Assembly (NCBI RefSeq): GCF_013401515.1
Contig: NZ_CP058531.1
Location: 1-64,000 of the forward strand
Reading direction: 5' to 3'
Length of the DNA stretch: 64,000 nucleotides
From: Halorarum halophilum
GTDB taxonomy: Archaea > Halobacteriota > Halobacteria > Halobacteriales > Haloferacaceae
Shown here: positions 43,805-52,140 of the stretch, one piece after another
Position numbering within the stretch: position 1 is the stretch's first letter
Layout of the letters: each line of letters opens with the position of its first letter
Program-made: the position numbers and the translations under genes
The notes under the pieces: generated by a model
Databases searched by the model: none
Told to the model about the DNA's origin: nothing
The model's input: only the letters and a program-made list of their open reading frames with translations

Positions 43805-43949
43805 CGGTCGGGTCGTGCAACTGGAGCAGCAAAAAAAAAACTCGCTTAAATTATGAAGGAGTTGTGCCCTTGCAATTGGGTTTCAAGGCAAAAATATCGG
43901 CTGAAAGGGAGTTACTTGAGATGGGAGTGGCTGCTAAATTGAGATTCGA

Positions 43950-44114
43950 TTATGAAACTGGTTCAAACACTGTGTTTCCGCAGGAACAGGCGCCAGACGT
44001 CCCGATTGGTCTCAGTCCACCGTTTTCCGTTCGCTGAAGTGGATACACTTTCCCACAGGCTGTGCACCGGCCAAGCTTGTCGGGATCGCCACCGGATCTT
44101 GGCCTTGGTACCAC
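43950..44114 (-). CDS. Small zinc-ribbon protein, 54 residues
   Basis: From a GTG at 44114 the minus strand reads MVPRPRSGGDPDKLGRCTAC, GKVYPLQRTENGGLRPIGTS and GACSCGNTVFEPVS. Cys pairs C-T-A-C and C-S-C bracket a 24-residue loop. The frame opens only a few codons before this start. PDKLGRC..CG..YPL..T..G.LRPIGT..ACSCG looks conserved and matches a haloarchaeal small-protein pattern I have seen, without a known role. The start is uncertain. Confidence 0.45.
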   Translation of the reverse strand: MVPRPRSGGDPDKLGRCTACGKVYPLQRTENGGLRPIGTSGACSCGNTVFEPVS

Positions 44115-44556
44115 GTCGCTCCCCGCTTAGAATCCGGTTCGGATAATTATTACTGCGATTTTTAATTAAAATATCTGAACCATTCTGACTTCAATTCTAG
44201 TCATTATTGTGGCCTTGTCGTTGCTATTGCCACGGACTACGCTGTCAGTCTGGTTGTCAGCGACCCGCCGGGGCGACTCAAGCCCCAGCTGATCGCCGGG
44301 TGCGAGACATCCCGCGCCCCCACACTGTTTCCACTCTACTCCTACAAACAAAGAGGCTGCAATGACACACCACTTTTCCGGAGTGTCTGACGCTCTCTCG
44401 CATAATCAGATTTCGATCGAATACCGAGCGTCGATACAAGAATGCCGGCCCCAAGGGAGAGAAAGGCCGGCATCTGCGGGTCCGACAGTCAGTTAGTCAG
44501 CCCACGTTGATAGTGGATACCGTCACCTGACATAACAAAAACGGTCATTGAGAAAC

Positions 44557-45249
44557 TTACCCCCAGACGTCCAGCCCCACCTCGGCATACTGCCCAGGCG
44601 ACTCGAATACCTGTTCTTCCTCCCCCAGTACGCCCAGGAGCCGGACCCAGTAAGGGATCGTCGTCTGCATGTAGCCGTCGCCCCAGTACACCTCGGTCGT
44701 GAAGTCCTCACCCGAGTAGCTGATCCCCTGCGACGTCTCCGCAGCGTGCAACTCCCAATCGGCGTACTCCCTTACGATCTCCGTGTACCCGTCCTCTGCA
44801 GCGGAACAGGCCGTCACCAGCACGGGCACCGAACACGCCTCCGCCAGCTGGGCGAGCAGCGCGGTCGAGAGCTCCAGGAGGCGCTTGTCGATGAACCCCG
44901 GGACCTCCGTATCGCGGTAGTGGAACGCGATGTTCGAGGCGACTATCAACTCCGCCCGCGGTGACGCCCGCTCGAGGACCTCTCGAATCAGCGAGTGCTG
45001 CTGGTAGCCGGTGAACGCTCGCGAAATTTGGAGGTGCTAGAGGACGTGCTCGCCCGGCGCGAACTCGTACATCAAGATAGTCGAGAAGGCGTTCGCGCTG
45101 TCGACCCACCACGCCTGGCGCGTCTGTCCGTCGACGAGGTGGGAGACAATGAGCTGCTGCAGTCCCCCCGAGCGATACTTTGGCGTCGTGAGAAGCGTCA
45201 CGCCCTGCTCGAGGTCGGGGACTGACTCGCCGAGGAGGTCACTTCTCAT
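44557..45249 (-). pseudogene. RecA-like family gene split by one in-frame TAG
   Basis: From ATG 45249 the frame encodes SVPDLEQGVTLLTTPKYRSG and DSANAFSTILMYEFAPGEHV, then TAG at 45037-45039. The same frame continues HLQISRAFTGYQQHSLIREV, AELIVASNIAFHYRDTEVPG, SVPVLVTACSAAEDGYTEIV and finally SPGQYAEVGLDVWG. Total 230 codons, all well preserved apart from the one stop, and GC-rich unlike the flanks. The pattern resembles a haloarchaeal family sometimes linked to RadA/RecA, but no Walker A Lys is present. Either half could still be translated. Confidence 0.65.
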
Positions 45250-45346
45250 CGTTGAGCTCCCGGTGATCGAACTCGTCCTGGAGGTCGGCTATGTCGTGGC
45301 GGACCGCCTTGAAGACGTCCTCGCTATCCTTTCGCTCAGAACAGGG
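45239..45346 (-). pseudogene. 3' end of a lost gene upstream of the RecA-like pseudogene
   Basis: Codons without a start read SERKDSEDVFKAVRHDIADL, then QDEFDHRELNDEK and TGA. The stop lies within ATGAGAAGTGA, overlapping the start of the following gene, so the two were once an operon. The coding-like sequence ends abruptly near 45,346, where AT-rich DNA begins. Confidence 0.45.
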
Positions 45347-45382
45347 AAATAAGTATACAATATAGACAACTACGAAACAAAC

Positions 45383-45553
45383 ATGGGTAAGATGGAAGTC
45401 ATCCTAACGAACAACTCGCAGATTGAAGACATAGCAAAAGTAGAGGAGGGAGAAAACGGAGTGTTTCTTCACCGCAACACTGGTTCTGTCGTGGAGAAAG
45501 TAGGATACGTCCCCTACAATTCCCTTTTCTTTGCACGTCCCGCTGAGGAGTAG
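45383..45553 (+). CDS. Small hypothetical protein, 56 residues
   Basis: It reads [20 protein letters not shown], then [20 protein letters not shown] and [17 protein letters not shown] beta-rich small protein with sensible composition but no known family. A TATA-like ATACAATATAG lies 25-30 bp upstream, implying a very short leader. Confidence 0.45.
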   Translation: MGKMEVILTNNSQIEDIAKVEEGENGVFLHRNTGSVVEKVGYVPYNSLFFARPAEE

Positions 45554-45809
45554 GCAGGCCAACTCACCGAAAATCTGTGTGCTTAGTGCCCCAGATTCTG
45601 TTGTCGCCACGTTTTCGCCGGACCTCGTCGGAGCTGTACCCACAGGACCCCTCAGAGCCACGAGGTTCCTCGCTGTTGCACTCGGCGATCGTCCGGGAGC
45701 CACTACGTTTCCGCCAAGAAGTCCAGTACAGCGAATCTTCGGGCTTCCAAATCAAAACAGTCCGTTCCCAGAGTGTCTGCACGGGTACTGGACGAGGCGA
45801 ACTACAATT

Positions 45810-46123
45810 ATGGAACACAAATACTCCACTCGGGCTTCCGAGTTAGATGAACTCCTAACTGTATTGGCTGACCAGCACTGTCGTGCCGTGCTCTTTTACT
45901 TCCAGGACACATCGGCGGATGTCGCAACCGTTGACGTCCTTGCGAGCGAGCTCAGCACCGGGGACAACGAGGACTTGGACCAGATAACCGACAGTTGCAC
46001 CATTCAACACTGCCACGCTTGGAATCAGTCGACGCAGTAGAGTAATACCATCAGAATGGGTCAGTCCGGTACCACGGTCACGCCGGACTGGAGACGTTCT
46101 TAGCCGCAGTTACAGACCACTAA
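45810..46123 (+). pseudogene. DUF7344-type gene with frameshift and stop
   Basis: The 5' part encodes [20 protein letters not shown], then [20 protein letters not shown], a normal family start. After DSCTIQH the frame slips, and [34 protein letters not shown] follows in another frame to a TAA at 46121-46123. The order and spacing match an intact gene of about 100 codons. It has suffered one frameshift and one nonsense change. Confidence 0.6.
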
Positions 46124-46169
46124 TCGAATCGCATTCCTTACACCACTTCGGAGCGGCACATTCCAGTAA

Positions 46170-46359
46170 GACGGAGTTGAACACGCCGGCTGAATTCATC
46201 GAGCGTGTCGACAGCGACACCCAGCAGGTGCACTGGAACCTCGAGCAGATTGCCGAACTGGATCGGATCGAGTTTGAGAGCGACGGAGCAGGAAAACCGA
46301 GGCGACCGAGTGTGTGGTACGATGCGATTGCGGCCGTACACAGTATCGTTCGTTTATGA
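46170..46359 (+). pseudogene. C-terminal remnant of a regulator gene
   Basis: Codons read FIERVDSDTQQVHWNLEQIA, then ELDRIEFESDGAGKPRRPSV and WYD. I recall this conserved tail (NLEQ.AELD.IEFE..G..KRP.VWYD) as the end of haloarchaeal winged-helix regulators. The helix-turn-helix part is absent upstream, and the 3' end diverges after WYDAI. Confidence 0.45.
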
Positions 46360-46379
46360 GGTCAGCGTGTGGAGCACAA

Positions 46380-46592
46380 TCATTTGGATGGGAATGTTAT
46401 AGTCGCGGTAGTACTGTTGAAACTCGGCGCCCCATGCCGGTCGTCACTTCGGACCATGAACCCCCAGTACTCGTCCAAGCCGACTCCAGAGATGATAGCC
46501 ACATCAGTCTCGGCAATTGCCTTCATCACGCCCCGTGCTTTGGATTCCAGTGGACACGCAACCAGGGACTCGCTGTCAAACTGGTCCACCAT
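46380..46592 (-). CDS. Small hypothetical protein, 70 residues
   Basis: From MVDQFDSESLVACPLESKAR the protein reads GVMKAIAETDVAIISGVGLD, then EYWGFMVRSDDRHGAPSFNS. The composition is balanced and has an alpha/beta look, but no family is recognised. A start eight codons upstream would add a hydrophobic leader. Weak support. Confidence 0.35.
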   Translation of the reverse strand: MVDQFDSESLVACPLESKARGVMKAIAETDVAIISGVGLDEYWGFMVRSDDRHGAPSFNSTTATITFPSK

Positions 46593-46939
46593 CTTGAAGA
46601 AGTAGAAAGTGACCAAGATCGCAAACGTCGCTGTACAACTCTAATTTGGACGGACTATAAGTACCCGTAGCAAACCCTACGACTAAGCTATACTTGATTC
46701 AGTCGTACTCCTCGTCCACTGAAGTCACAATATCGAAGACCAGGATTTTCCTCTTCGCACTCAGGGTAGGACATAGTGCCGTACTATTTTTATAATCTTG
46801 TATCGCTTCGTGTGATTTGCAAGTGAATACCTCCATGAATAGGTTCCCGGTGGTTTCTGTTCCAGTTTCGGCGAATCTGCATCTTCCACCGCGCACGCAG
46901 GGCTAACGTTCATGTCATGTCCCGCCGAATATATCGGCA

Positions 46940-47143
46940 ATGAGCCAGGAACACATTGATGACCTCGAGGCCGCCGGCGCAGAGATCGTCGAGGCCACGG
47001 ACGATGCGACCGGGACGCGCATCGCCGTGAAGTTCGCGGGGAGCGCGTCGGCGCTCACCCAGTCGGTCGAGCTCGACTATCTGGTGGTCGACTCCATCAA
47101 GTCTGCACCCGAGTCGACGATGTTCATGGTGGCGCCACTCTGA
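46940..47143 (+). CDS. Small acidic hypothetical protein, 67 residues
   Basis: MSQEHIDDLEAAGAEIVEAT then DDATGTRIAVKFAGSASALT and SVELDYLVVDSIKSAPESTM. Strong haloarchaeal codon use and a higher GC content than its flanks make this a good gene. A TATA-like GAATATATCGG lies just 10-15 bp before the start, implying no leader. Function unknown. Confidence 0.6.
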   Translation: MSQEHIDDLEAAGAEIVEATDDATGTRIAVKFAGSASALTQSVELDYLVVDSIKSAPESTMFMVAPL

Positions 47144-48082
47144 GGAATTCCGGGTCTCAGTTGACTGTCGGGAAAATGGGGTGTGGAATTGCAGTATTCG
47201 AGAACGACCAGGCATACGACTCCGTTATGCTAATCTAGCGTTCCCAGATTGAAGGGTGAACACGCTCCCTTCCAAAATCAAGAACCGAGTTCGTCCTGAC
47301 TGCGGCTTGGAATTTCCAAGACGGTATTTCACTGTCCCTCGATTAATATCAGTATAGGTGCCAATATATTTAATATAACCAGGTATCTACGAATTTTCGG
47401 GCGCACGTGGTGTCCCGTGTGCTCAGGCGGCCCAATGTCGACAGTACGTCTCGTCGGCCTTTCCGAGCCGCTCATCGCCGCGTGGGGCACCTGTGGCAAA
47501 GGGGGAAACAGATGGGCGTCGGAAAATCGACACGTCGAGGTCATCTGACGTGGTGGCCGTCTCTCACACGCGACCACCCCCGACGTCCTCATGGCAAGCA
47601 TTGAGACGATGGAGAGCTATTCGCCTCCGGTTTTCGAAGGGGATGCTCATCTCGAACTCCACAGGAGCAGTATATGCGACTATGTCTCCAAAATGACGAC
47701 GACCTCACGTTGATTCCGTTTTTTCCCCTCGTTTCGAATATGAGCTATTCGATCGAATATGGACGCTCGGAGAGTCTGAGCGGAATTCGATTATTCACTT
47801 GCCGATAGTACTGACAATGATGGTCGGAACTGAGCCTCCATGCGACTCTGTGCTCGGTGTTCCCCTTATCCCCAGACATTCATCGATCCACCATCCGGAG
47901 TGAACCAATTGCTCGGTACAGATGCAGAATACTTCGTACAGTACAGGGGCTTTGCCGGCTCCAAGAAGCAGTATGCACGATGAGTGGGGCTGAGTCAGGA
48001 ATAGTTAGAGCGTGTCCGTTCATCTCCGGCTGAATCTCCTCTTTCAGGGGAAACTAACAACTTCCAATTCAAGTGCGGATGT
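47144..48082. other. Intergenic region, 940 bp
   Basis: It contains copy 2 of the repeat pair (47,395-47,594). A 47-codon ORF at 47,840-47,983 (MRLCARCSPYPQTFIDPPSG) has a CxxC but otherwise poor coding character, and I do not call it. The rest shows nothing I can name. Confidence 0.4.
47395..47594. repeat. Repeat pair, copy 2 (mate at 43,330)
   Basis: GGGCGCACGTGGTGTCCCGTGTGCTC at the left and CCCCCGACGTCCTCAT at the right match 43,330-43,536, with the same order of short inner matches. Spacing between the end blocks is almost equal in both copies, so the pair descends from one sequence of about 200 bp. What it was is not clear. Confidence 0.5.
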
Positions 48083-48442
48083 ATGGACCCAATCGACTTA
48101 GTCCGGTTTTTGCAACACAAGGCACGGGAATACCACCGCGGAACCGTCCAATATGACGGATCCGAAATCGACATTCTCTATCTACGGGACGATATTCGAG
48201 AGGAACGATTATTGAGCCAGATCGATCGGATATTGAAACGCCTTCGTCCCGAGGCAACATCGAAAGAAGAGCGCTCATTCCCGTTCGGCGACATGCATGC
48301 GACGGTTCGGATTTTCGACGAGGCAATCATTCTTCACTTCCCCACAGGGACCGATAAGGGGACGGTCGTATCCTTGGCACCGGAAACTGCCCGTAACCTC
48401 AACACGTTCATCGGCGAGTGCATCCGTCGGATTCGGAGCTAA
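48083..48442 (+). CDS. DUF7522-like protein
   Basis: A 119-residue protein: MDPIDLVRFLQHKAREYHRG, then TVQYDGSEIDILYLRDDIRE, LSQIDRILKRLRPEATSKEE, GDMHATVRIFDEAIILHFPT and ETARNLNTFIGECIRRIRS. It is closely similar to 40,725-41,084 throughout. A 49-residue zinc-ribbon gene converges on it with only 21 bp between stops, the same arrangement as at 31.3-32.0 kb. Function unknown. Confidence 0.75.
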   Translation: MDPIDLVRFLQHKAREYHRGTVQYDGSEIDILYLRDDIREERLLSQIDRILKRLRPEATSKEERSFPFGDMHATVRIFDEAIILHFPTGTDKGTVVSLAPETARNLNTFIGECIRRIRS

Positions 48443-48463
48443 CCTCGACGCACGTGGGCACAC

Positions 48464-48613
48464 TCAGTCGTACTTAGTCCGAAGCGTGGTGATCGTCAGG
48501 GCATAAACCGTGCCGCAGTGCTCGCAGATCGCGTTCGTGCTGATCTCGATATCTCCCCCACGAGTAAAGTCAGAGACCTCCTCGCCACACCCACACTTGA
48601 ACTGATATTCCAT
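48464..48613 (-). CDS. Small zinc-ribbon protein, 49 residues
   Basis: The minus strand reads MEYQFKCGCGEEVSDFTRGG then DIEISTNAICEHCGTVYALT and ends TTLRTKYD. Cys pairs C-G-C and C-E-H-C form a ribbon. It is the paralogue of 31,817-31,966, with the same length and the same position relative to a DUF7522-like gene. The pair probably moves and works as a unit; this is inferred from conserved order. Confidence 0.7.
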   Translation of the reverse strand: MEYQFKCGCGEEVSDFTRGGDIEISTNAICEHCGTVYALTITTLRTKYD

Positions 48614-48919
48614 TGTTTTATTCATCCCTCATATTATCCCAACGAATAAGTATCTTTGGCTCGAATTATTATACTCAGAAACCCACCTGGCGGCAGATTG
48701 GGTCCTCCTCAACTGGACAAAACAGAATTGGTAGGGTAGAACTCGTCGTGTACCCATGTCACTCACCATCTGCTGTCCCTTCGTATCATCAACGACCCAC
48801 GATCAGAAAGCTCGACTGGAGGTTGAATCAGTCCGGTATGTTGTTGCTAACCTCCGTTAATGGAGTCGACTGTCACACAAATGTGCGTCTCGGTGTGACC
48901 ACTTCTCGTGGCCGCGCTC
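48614..48919. other. Intergenic region, 306 bp
   Basis: AT-rich near 48,640-48,680 (CCAACGAATAAGTATC), which is the upstream region of the zinc-ribbon gene. No gene and no copy of the repeats are visible in the remainder. Confidence 0.4.
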
Positions 48920-50524
48920 TTAGAGGTACTCGTTCCCCCGAGTGGTTACTGAGGCTGTATCGGAGTTGTTGATCCCGTTCTGGAGGATATTGTCGAAGAC
49001 CCGCCCGGTCGAGCCATCGTAGAATCTAATCGCCTCGTATCCGCCGAGGGATCGAAGCTGGGACCCCTGGACAAGGGTGTTTTCACCCCGGATGACCAGC
49101 GGGTAATGGCGGGCGCGAACGGTGCTGTTGACAATGTTGCAGTTGTCCCCACCAACGTTGATTCCTTGACGAAGGTTCGTCCCCGGTTGTTCGACTGTCA
49201 CTTCCCGGAACGTGACGTTGTCACGGCTCGCCAGGATTGCTTCACGACCACCAGTCGCGCCGGAAGCGTTGCCTGTTACTTTTGTGTTCTCGACGATGAC
49301 GCTGGCCGCGTTTCCAGACGCCCCCCCTTGCAACGCGATGGCATTCCCTCCTTCGTCAGCACCGGTGCTGGTGATCTCCGTATCGACGATTCGGACCGGA
49401 CCAGTGTTCTTACTCACGTTGATTCCGCGGCTGGGCCGATCGCCCATGAAGATTTGTGTGTCGGTGATGGTGGCCGACTCAATCCCATTGAGAACCGAGA
49501 TGGCGTCACCGTTTGGCCGATTCAGCTGGATGTCGGCGTTGTTGACCATGACGTTCGCGCCGGCGTCCAGACGGATGCCACGCTGGTTTAGGTGGTCAAC
49601 ATCATTGTGATCGACGACGACCTTGACGTCCTTGATCGTGCTGTTAGCACCGCCGATCCTAATGTTCGAGACGTTGTTGTTTCGGTAATGACCGCCCTGA
49701 ACGACAACGGTCCCGCCGCCGCCGGTGACGTAGAGACCATTGTCGTGGCAGGATCGAATGATGCAGTCGCGATACCAGAGCGTCCCCACGTGATTGCGGT
49801 TAGTCGTAATTCCGGACCGCCCCGGGACGACTCGCGAGCCATCATCCGTTCGCATCGGGCGGACGCCGTCAGGGAATGCGAATCGATCGATTACGCCGCG
49901 CCCGTCTGGGTCGATGATATTGAACGTCCCGCCAGATTCTGCGGCCGTATCGTGTACTCCACGGACGAGGATATCGCGTACACGGAGGCCATCGTTCATC
50001 GTCGATTGAATCGCCTTTACGCCACGACCGGGTTCGGTCTGGTCGAATGTCAGTGACTCGACGAGGAGGCCGTTGCCTGGCGCATACGGCACGCCGAGTT
50101 TGAACGCGATATCGGTACTGAACCCCCTGTGTGGACCAATCTTGATTGTCGCATCCTCTCCGATAAGGCCAAAATTGGAGAAGCCGGCGAACCGAATCGT
50201 GTCGGTCAGAAGGTACGACCCCGGCGGGAATTTGACGAGGGTGTCATCGGCGAGAGCCTCCTCGAGTACCGGATTGATGGACTCTTCTCCAGTGTTGTCT
50301 GCACCGGCCTCAGAAATATCAATGACATTACTGAATCCTTCCTCTCTCGCAGCGACCCGACTACCATCCTGATTTTGCTGGATCGAACTCTCCTGGTCCA
50401 GGGTAGTCTCTCCTTTGGTTGCCTCGGTCGTCCCACCCCAGACACCAGCTCCTAGAACCGGGAGTGACGTTGCGCATCCGGCGGCTTTCATGAGCGATCG
50501 CCTGCTGCTGCGCATTTCACGCAT
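48920..50524 (-). CDS. Secreted right-handed beta-helix protein
   Basis: A 534-residue protein. The N-terminus carries a Tat motif (SSRRSLMKAAGCATSLPVLG), so it is exported folded. The Cys in AAGC is not in a proper lipobox. From about residue 65 on it is a pectate-lyase-type beta helix: a GADNTGEESINPVLEEALAD start, FPPGSYLLTDTIRFAGFSNF, then many short G-I-x-V / N-x-x-I-x-x-T coils. Such proteins bind or cleave polysaccharides; no catalytic site is assignable. No glycosyl genes are adjacent. A start three codons in (MRSSRRS) is also possible. Confidence 0.8.
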   Translation of the reverse strand: MREMRSSRRSLMKAAGCATSLPVLGAGVWGGTTEATKGETTLDQESSIQQNQDGSRVAAREEGFSNVIDISEAGADNTGEESINPVLEEALADDTLVKFPPGSYLLTDTIRFAGFSNFGLIGEDATIKIGPHRGFSTDIAFKLGVPYAPGNGLLVESLTFDQTEPGRGVKAIQSTMNDGLRVRDILVRGVHDTAAESGGTFNIIDPDGRGVIDRFAFPDGVRPMRTDDGSRVVPGRSGITTNRNHVGTLWYRDCIIRSCHDNGLYVTGGGGTVVVQGGHYRNNNVSNIRIGGANSTIKDVKVVVDHNDVDHLNQRGIRLDAGANVMVNNADIQLNRPNGDAISVLNGIESATITDTQIFMGDRPSRGINVSKNTGPVRIVDTEITSTGADEGGNAIALQGGASGNAASVIVENTKVTGNASGATGGREAILASRDNVTFREVTVEQPGTNLRQGINVGGDNCNIVNSTVRARHYPLVIRGENTLVQGSQLRSLGGYEAIRFYDGSTGRVFDNILQNGINNSDTASVTTRGNEYL

Positions 50525-50956
50525 AATTCCAACATCGGGCGGACTGCATTTAGTTTCTTTCTAGCTTCGCTAGCTAATTTTATCATCTAGAAACATTTAA
50601 CCTAAATTTTTTTAAGTGAAATAAATCCCACCATAACCGACATAGCGTCGCACGATGGCTCGCAAGCCCATTCATCGACGACCCCCCGTCACTGACTACC
50701 GCCTCGCGGAGAAGAACAGGAATACCCGAGGAATTCTCGAGATGAGGAAGAGCGGTCTAGCGTACCTACGTCACTGCAAAGGCCCCTCTCCCATTCTCCT
50801 GGCTTTTATCGAGATATCACTGTGAGATTCCTGAATGGATTGGAAGTAGATAGACAACCCTGAATCATCTGTAATTTAGGGATTTATTGCGAGGTCATAA
50901 ACCTGATGGAAACTTCATGCACCGGTGAACGACGAACTTACTTCGCAAAAGCGACC
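50525..50956. other. AT-rich intergenic region
   Basis: About 430 bp upstream of the beta-helix gene. Near 50,555-50,580 a small hairpin (TTTCTAGCTTCGCTAGC) and then a T-run (AATTTTTTTAAG, about 50,600) may form regulatory or terminator sequence. No gene is supported. Confidence 0.4.
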
Positions 50957-51163
50957 ATGTCGACGGAGGTTTCAAAGGCCCTATGGGTCTTGAATTGCGA
51001 CAGTCGAGAGTATTTAGTTTACTCCAGCGGTCGGCGAGCTTTCGCCATCGCCACTTCTGCTATATTGGCTTCTACTTCGAATTGGGGTGACGAGCTTGTT
51101 CGATCAGCAGTCTCTCAAGGGCTGGTCTCACGGGAATCAGTACGTCGAAGACGTATTCAATGA
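50957..51163 (+). CDS. Possible small protein, uncertain
   Basis: A 68-codon frame starting MSTEVSKALWVLNCDSREYL. It continues VYSSGRRAFAIATSAILAST and SNWGDELVRSAVSQGLVSRE with an Arg-rich end. The first half looks conserved, but the Arg-rich tail suggests a frameshift near the end. Real but damaged, or chance. Confidence 0.3.
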   Translation: MSTEVSKALWVLNCDSREYLVYSSGRRAFAIATSAILASTSNWGDELVRSAVSQGLVSRESVRRRRIQ

Positions 51164-51207
51164 TACAGGAGAGTGGTTTTGAGAGGCCCTAGAATAGCGT
51201 TCGTTCG

Positions 51208-51849
51208 TTACGCGATCCGACGGCTTGTATCGACGCGGACATGATCGCTAATGACGAGCGGGATGGGTTCTGTGAGCGCTCGTCCCCCGCGCGCTTTCGT
51301 GACGAGAAGCCGGTTGTTGATCTCTCGAGAGTTGACGAGCTGTTCAAGCCGCCAGACGTAATCAGTTCGCTTCAACGTGAGTCGCCGGCTCTCGGGCATC
51401 GGTTCCGTGTCGAGCGCATGAAAAACCCCGACACTATCCGTCTCGCGAAGATGGTTTTTCAACCCGTTTACGAACGAGAGAAACTGGTCGTACCCTGTTC
51501 GTTCGAGGCCATCGACTGAGTCGATAACCACGAACGATTCCGGGCGTATCCGCTCTAGGTACTGATCGGAGTTCTCCAATAACTCGCGTGGCGTGGCATG
51601 CATGAAGTCAAGGTCAAAGGGGCTCTGAATCGCTGTTCCCTCGATCGCTGCCCGAAGTTCAGCCTCCGCAGGATTGGTTGTTGAGATGTACAGCATCGGC
51701 TGGGATGTGGCAAGATGGTAAAGGAGAAGTTCACTCTGAGAACCTGCAGGTGCTGTCAGTGTTAGCAACTTGCCGCTTGGAATCCCACCGTCGAGACGAG
51801 AATTGAGGAACGTCAGACCCGTCGAATATCGACGTTTAAGGGCGGCCAT
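51208..51849 (-). CDS. RecA/KaiC-like protein with degenerate P-loop
   Basis: A 213-residue protein from MAALKRRYST (51849). The RecA-fold order is present: FLNSRLDGGIPSGKLLTLTA, then the P-loop position reads APAGSQSELL without the Lys. Next come LYISTTNPAEAELRAAI, the Walker B strand SFVVIDSVDGLER, and a final VWRLEQLVNSREINNRLLVT. This matches RAD55/KaiC-type proteins of haloarchaea, several of which have lost ATP binding. Probably a regulatory or scaffold protein. Transcribed alone. Confidence 0.7.
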   Translation of the reverse strand: MAALKRRYSTGLTFLNSRLDGGIPSGKLLTLTAPAGSQSELLLYHLATSQPMLYISTTNPAEAELRAAIEGTAIQSPFDLDFMHATPRELLENSDQYLERIRPESFVVIDSVDGLERTGYDQFLSFVNGLKNHLRETDSVGVFHALDTEPMPESRRLTLKRTDYVWRLEQLVNSREINNRLLVTKARGGRALTEPIPLVISDHVRVDTSRRIA

Positions 51850-52140
51850 GAGAGGACATCTAGGGCTTATTGGCGGAACCACTTGTAGGTGGGCCGTTCG
51901 ACTACTGCTTACCTTGGTTTATCGCGGTGCCTTCGGCTCCTCTCCTAGAACAGGCCCCCTGCGTCGGTATACTGATCCAATTCGCAAATCTGACAAGCAC
52001 CTTAGGGGAGTTATTCGGCATTAGAACGGAGAGCTCTGGTCGTTAGTCCTAGACGGATTTCTGCTATTCTAGCCACTACCTTCCTAATGAGCATAATCTT
52101 TGCCAGTTGATTTTTATCTTCTAATCTCTGAATATATGGC

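Noticed and set aside
44557-45249. Stop-codon read-through or pyrrolysine at the amber codon
   Set aside because: Haloarchaea are not known to carry the pyrrolysine system, and no read-through signal is visible; a mutation is simpler.
47840-47983. 47-codon ORF with an N-terminal CxxC
   Set aside because: Lacks a second Cys pair, has poor codon use and no convincing promoter.
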